Made by a program: the position numbers and the translations under genes. From Sulfidibacterium sp964456625 (GTDB lineage Bacteria; Bacteroidota; Bacteroidia; Bacteroidales; F082), in NCBI GenBank assembly GCA_964456625.1, contig CAYWBO010000065.1, positions 1 through 14,995 of the forward strand: DNA of 14,995 nt. The letters are read 5' to 3'. Shown one piece after another: positions 14,172 through 14,995 of the stretch (positions within the stretch are counted from its first letter, which is position 1; each line of letters opens with the position of its first letter). Below the pieces are notes generated by a model. The model worked only from the letters and a program-made list of their open reading frames with translations. It made no database searches and had not been told where the DNA came from.

Positions 14172-14993
14172 ATGGAAACAAAAAAAGTTGCTTTAATAAC
14201 CGGTGCCAGTTCGGGGATCGGCAAAGAAACAGCGTATAAATTACAGGATAACGGCTTTGTGGTCTATGGCGCGGCCCGCCGGACGGAAAAAATGAAGGAC
14301 CTGGAGGAAAAAGGCATTCATGTGATGGCACTCGACGTAACCGATGAGCATTCCGTGGTGCAAGGCATTCGTCAGATTATCGAAAAGGAAGGCCGCATCG
14401 ACGTGCTGGTGAACAATGCCGGATACGGTTCTTACGGCGCCGTTGAAGATGTGCCCCTCGACGAGGCGCGCCGGCAGTTTGAAGTGAATATCTTCGGGCT
14501 GGCCCGCTTGACGCAACTGGTGCTGCCGCACATGCGGAAAAATCATTACGGCAAAATCGTGAACATCTCCTCCATGGGAGGGAAGATCTATACGCCTTTC
14601 GGCGGATGGTACCATGCCACCAAACATGCGTTGGAAGGGCTGTCGGATTGCCTGCGCCTGGAAACCAAAGGTTTTGGCATTGATGTGATCATCGTGGAAC
14701 CGGGCGGCATCAAAACCGACTGGGGTCCGATTGCCGCGGCGAACCTTAAAAAGACTTCCGGCACCGGAGTCTATGCCAAAGCCGCCACAAAATCGGCCGA
14801 CGGCCTGGCTAAGATGTACACCACCAACCAGCTTTCCGATCCGAAAGTCATTGCAAAAACCATTTACAAAGCCGTTACCGTGCGCCGGCCGAAAAGAAGA
14901 TATGCCAAAGGCTACATGGCCAAACCGTCCATCTTCTTACGCAAATGGTTGGGCGACGGGGTTTTTGATTTGATCATTTCCCGGATGGCCTGA
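14172..14993 (+). CDS. Classical short-chain dehydrogenase/reductase
   Basis: This 273-residue NAD(P)-dependent oxidoreductase has a Rossmann fold. Its substrate is unknown. The cofactor motif TGASSGIGKET is at 10-20, and AARRTEKM (35-42) follows the second strand. The paired arginines favour NADPH. The dinucleotide-supporting NNAG is at 81-84, and the catalytic set is Asn106 (VNIFG), Ser134 (NISSMGG), Tyr147 and Lys151 (YHATK). PGGIKTDWG follows as the usual substrate-loop entry. The C-terminus is basic (RRPKRRYAKGYMAKPS), as in several SDRs annotated only as oxidoreductases. The gene is complete: its TGA ends two bases before the window edge. No strong Shine-Dalgarno site is present. It is divergent from the OmpA-family gene and returns to higher GC. 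Confidence 0.95.
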   Translation: METKKVALITGASSGIGKETAYKLQDNGFVVYGAARRTEKMKDLEEKGIHVMALDVTDEHSVVQGIRQIIEKEGRIDVLVNNAGYGSYGAVEDVPLDEARRQFEVNIFGLARLTQLVLPHMRKNHYGKIVNISSMGGKIYTPFGGWYHATKHALEGLSDCLRLETKGFGIDVIIVEPGGIKTDWGPIAAANLKKTSGTGVYAKAATKSADGLAKMYTTNQLSDPKVIAKTIYKAVTVRRPKRRYAKGYMAKPSIFLRKWLGDGVFDLIISRMA

Positions 14994-14995
14994 TG

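Noticed and set aside
14149..14196. 15-codon ORF overlapping the SDR start out of frame
   Set aside because: Lysine-rich chance frame in AT-rich DNA; the SDR start at 14172 is well supported by its Rossmann motif at residue 10.

Overview
The window reads as chromosomal DNA from a member of the Bacteroidota. The gene families (DUF2851, a bacterial ComB, a long Lgt-like enzyme, an OmpA-family protein with a coiled coil) are typical of that phylum. Most genes lack a Shine-Dalgarno site, and many intergenic gaps carry the Bacteroidota -7 promoter word TAnnTTTG a short distance before the start codon. I cannot name the genus. Nothing here looks like a prophage, CRISPR array, integron or complete insertion sequence.

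Layout. Positions 1-102 hold two divergent promoter-like boxes: one faces left towards a gene cut off by the window edge, the other right into a DUF2851 gene (154-1437). gcvT, the glycine-cleavage T protein (1571-2659), and comB, a 2-phosphosulfolactate phosphatase-family gene (2675-3424), follow on the plus strand. comB is convergent with rarA (3421-4689, minus), and the two share a TTAA tetramer that supplies a stop codon on each strand.

Divergent from rarA is a plus-strand cluster that is probably an operon: an Lgt-like membrane enzyme (4857-6038), a lipoprotein periplasmic-binding protein of the iron-siderophore/cobalamin class (6035-7159, ATGA overlap), a FecCD/BtuC permease (7183-8220), its ATPase with an extra C-terminal domain (8362-9372), and an exported Amidohydro_3 metallohydrolase (9417-11075). 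A gap of 141 bp between permease and ATPase contains two related, perfect 26-bp palindromes. A separate YihY/BrkB membrane protein (11204-12181) follows. It ends at a 20-bp-stem hairpin that can serve as a terminator for both strands.

From the minus side that terminator is reached by an AT-rich gene for an exported OmpA-family protein (12256-13809). Its upstream region carries two 13-bp repeats exactly 21 bp apart, placed where the -33 promoter element should be. The window closes with a complete short-chain dehydrogenase/reductase (14172-14993).

How the genes relate. The clearest functional unit is the metal-complex or corrinoid uptake cluster, in which a divergent lipoprotein-transferase homologue is translationally coupled to the lipoprotein component of the transporter. 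The other genes look like ordinary housekeeping or envelope functions. I see no strong sign of a wholly new multi-gene system. The best leads are the divergent Lgt homologue, the palindrome pair inside the ABC operon and the tandem operator-like repeats before the OmpA gene.
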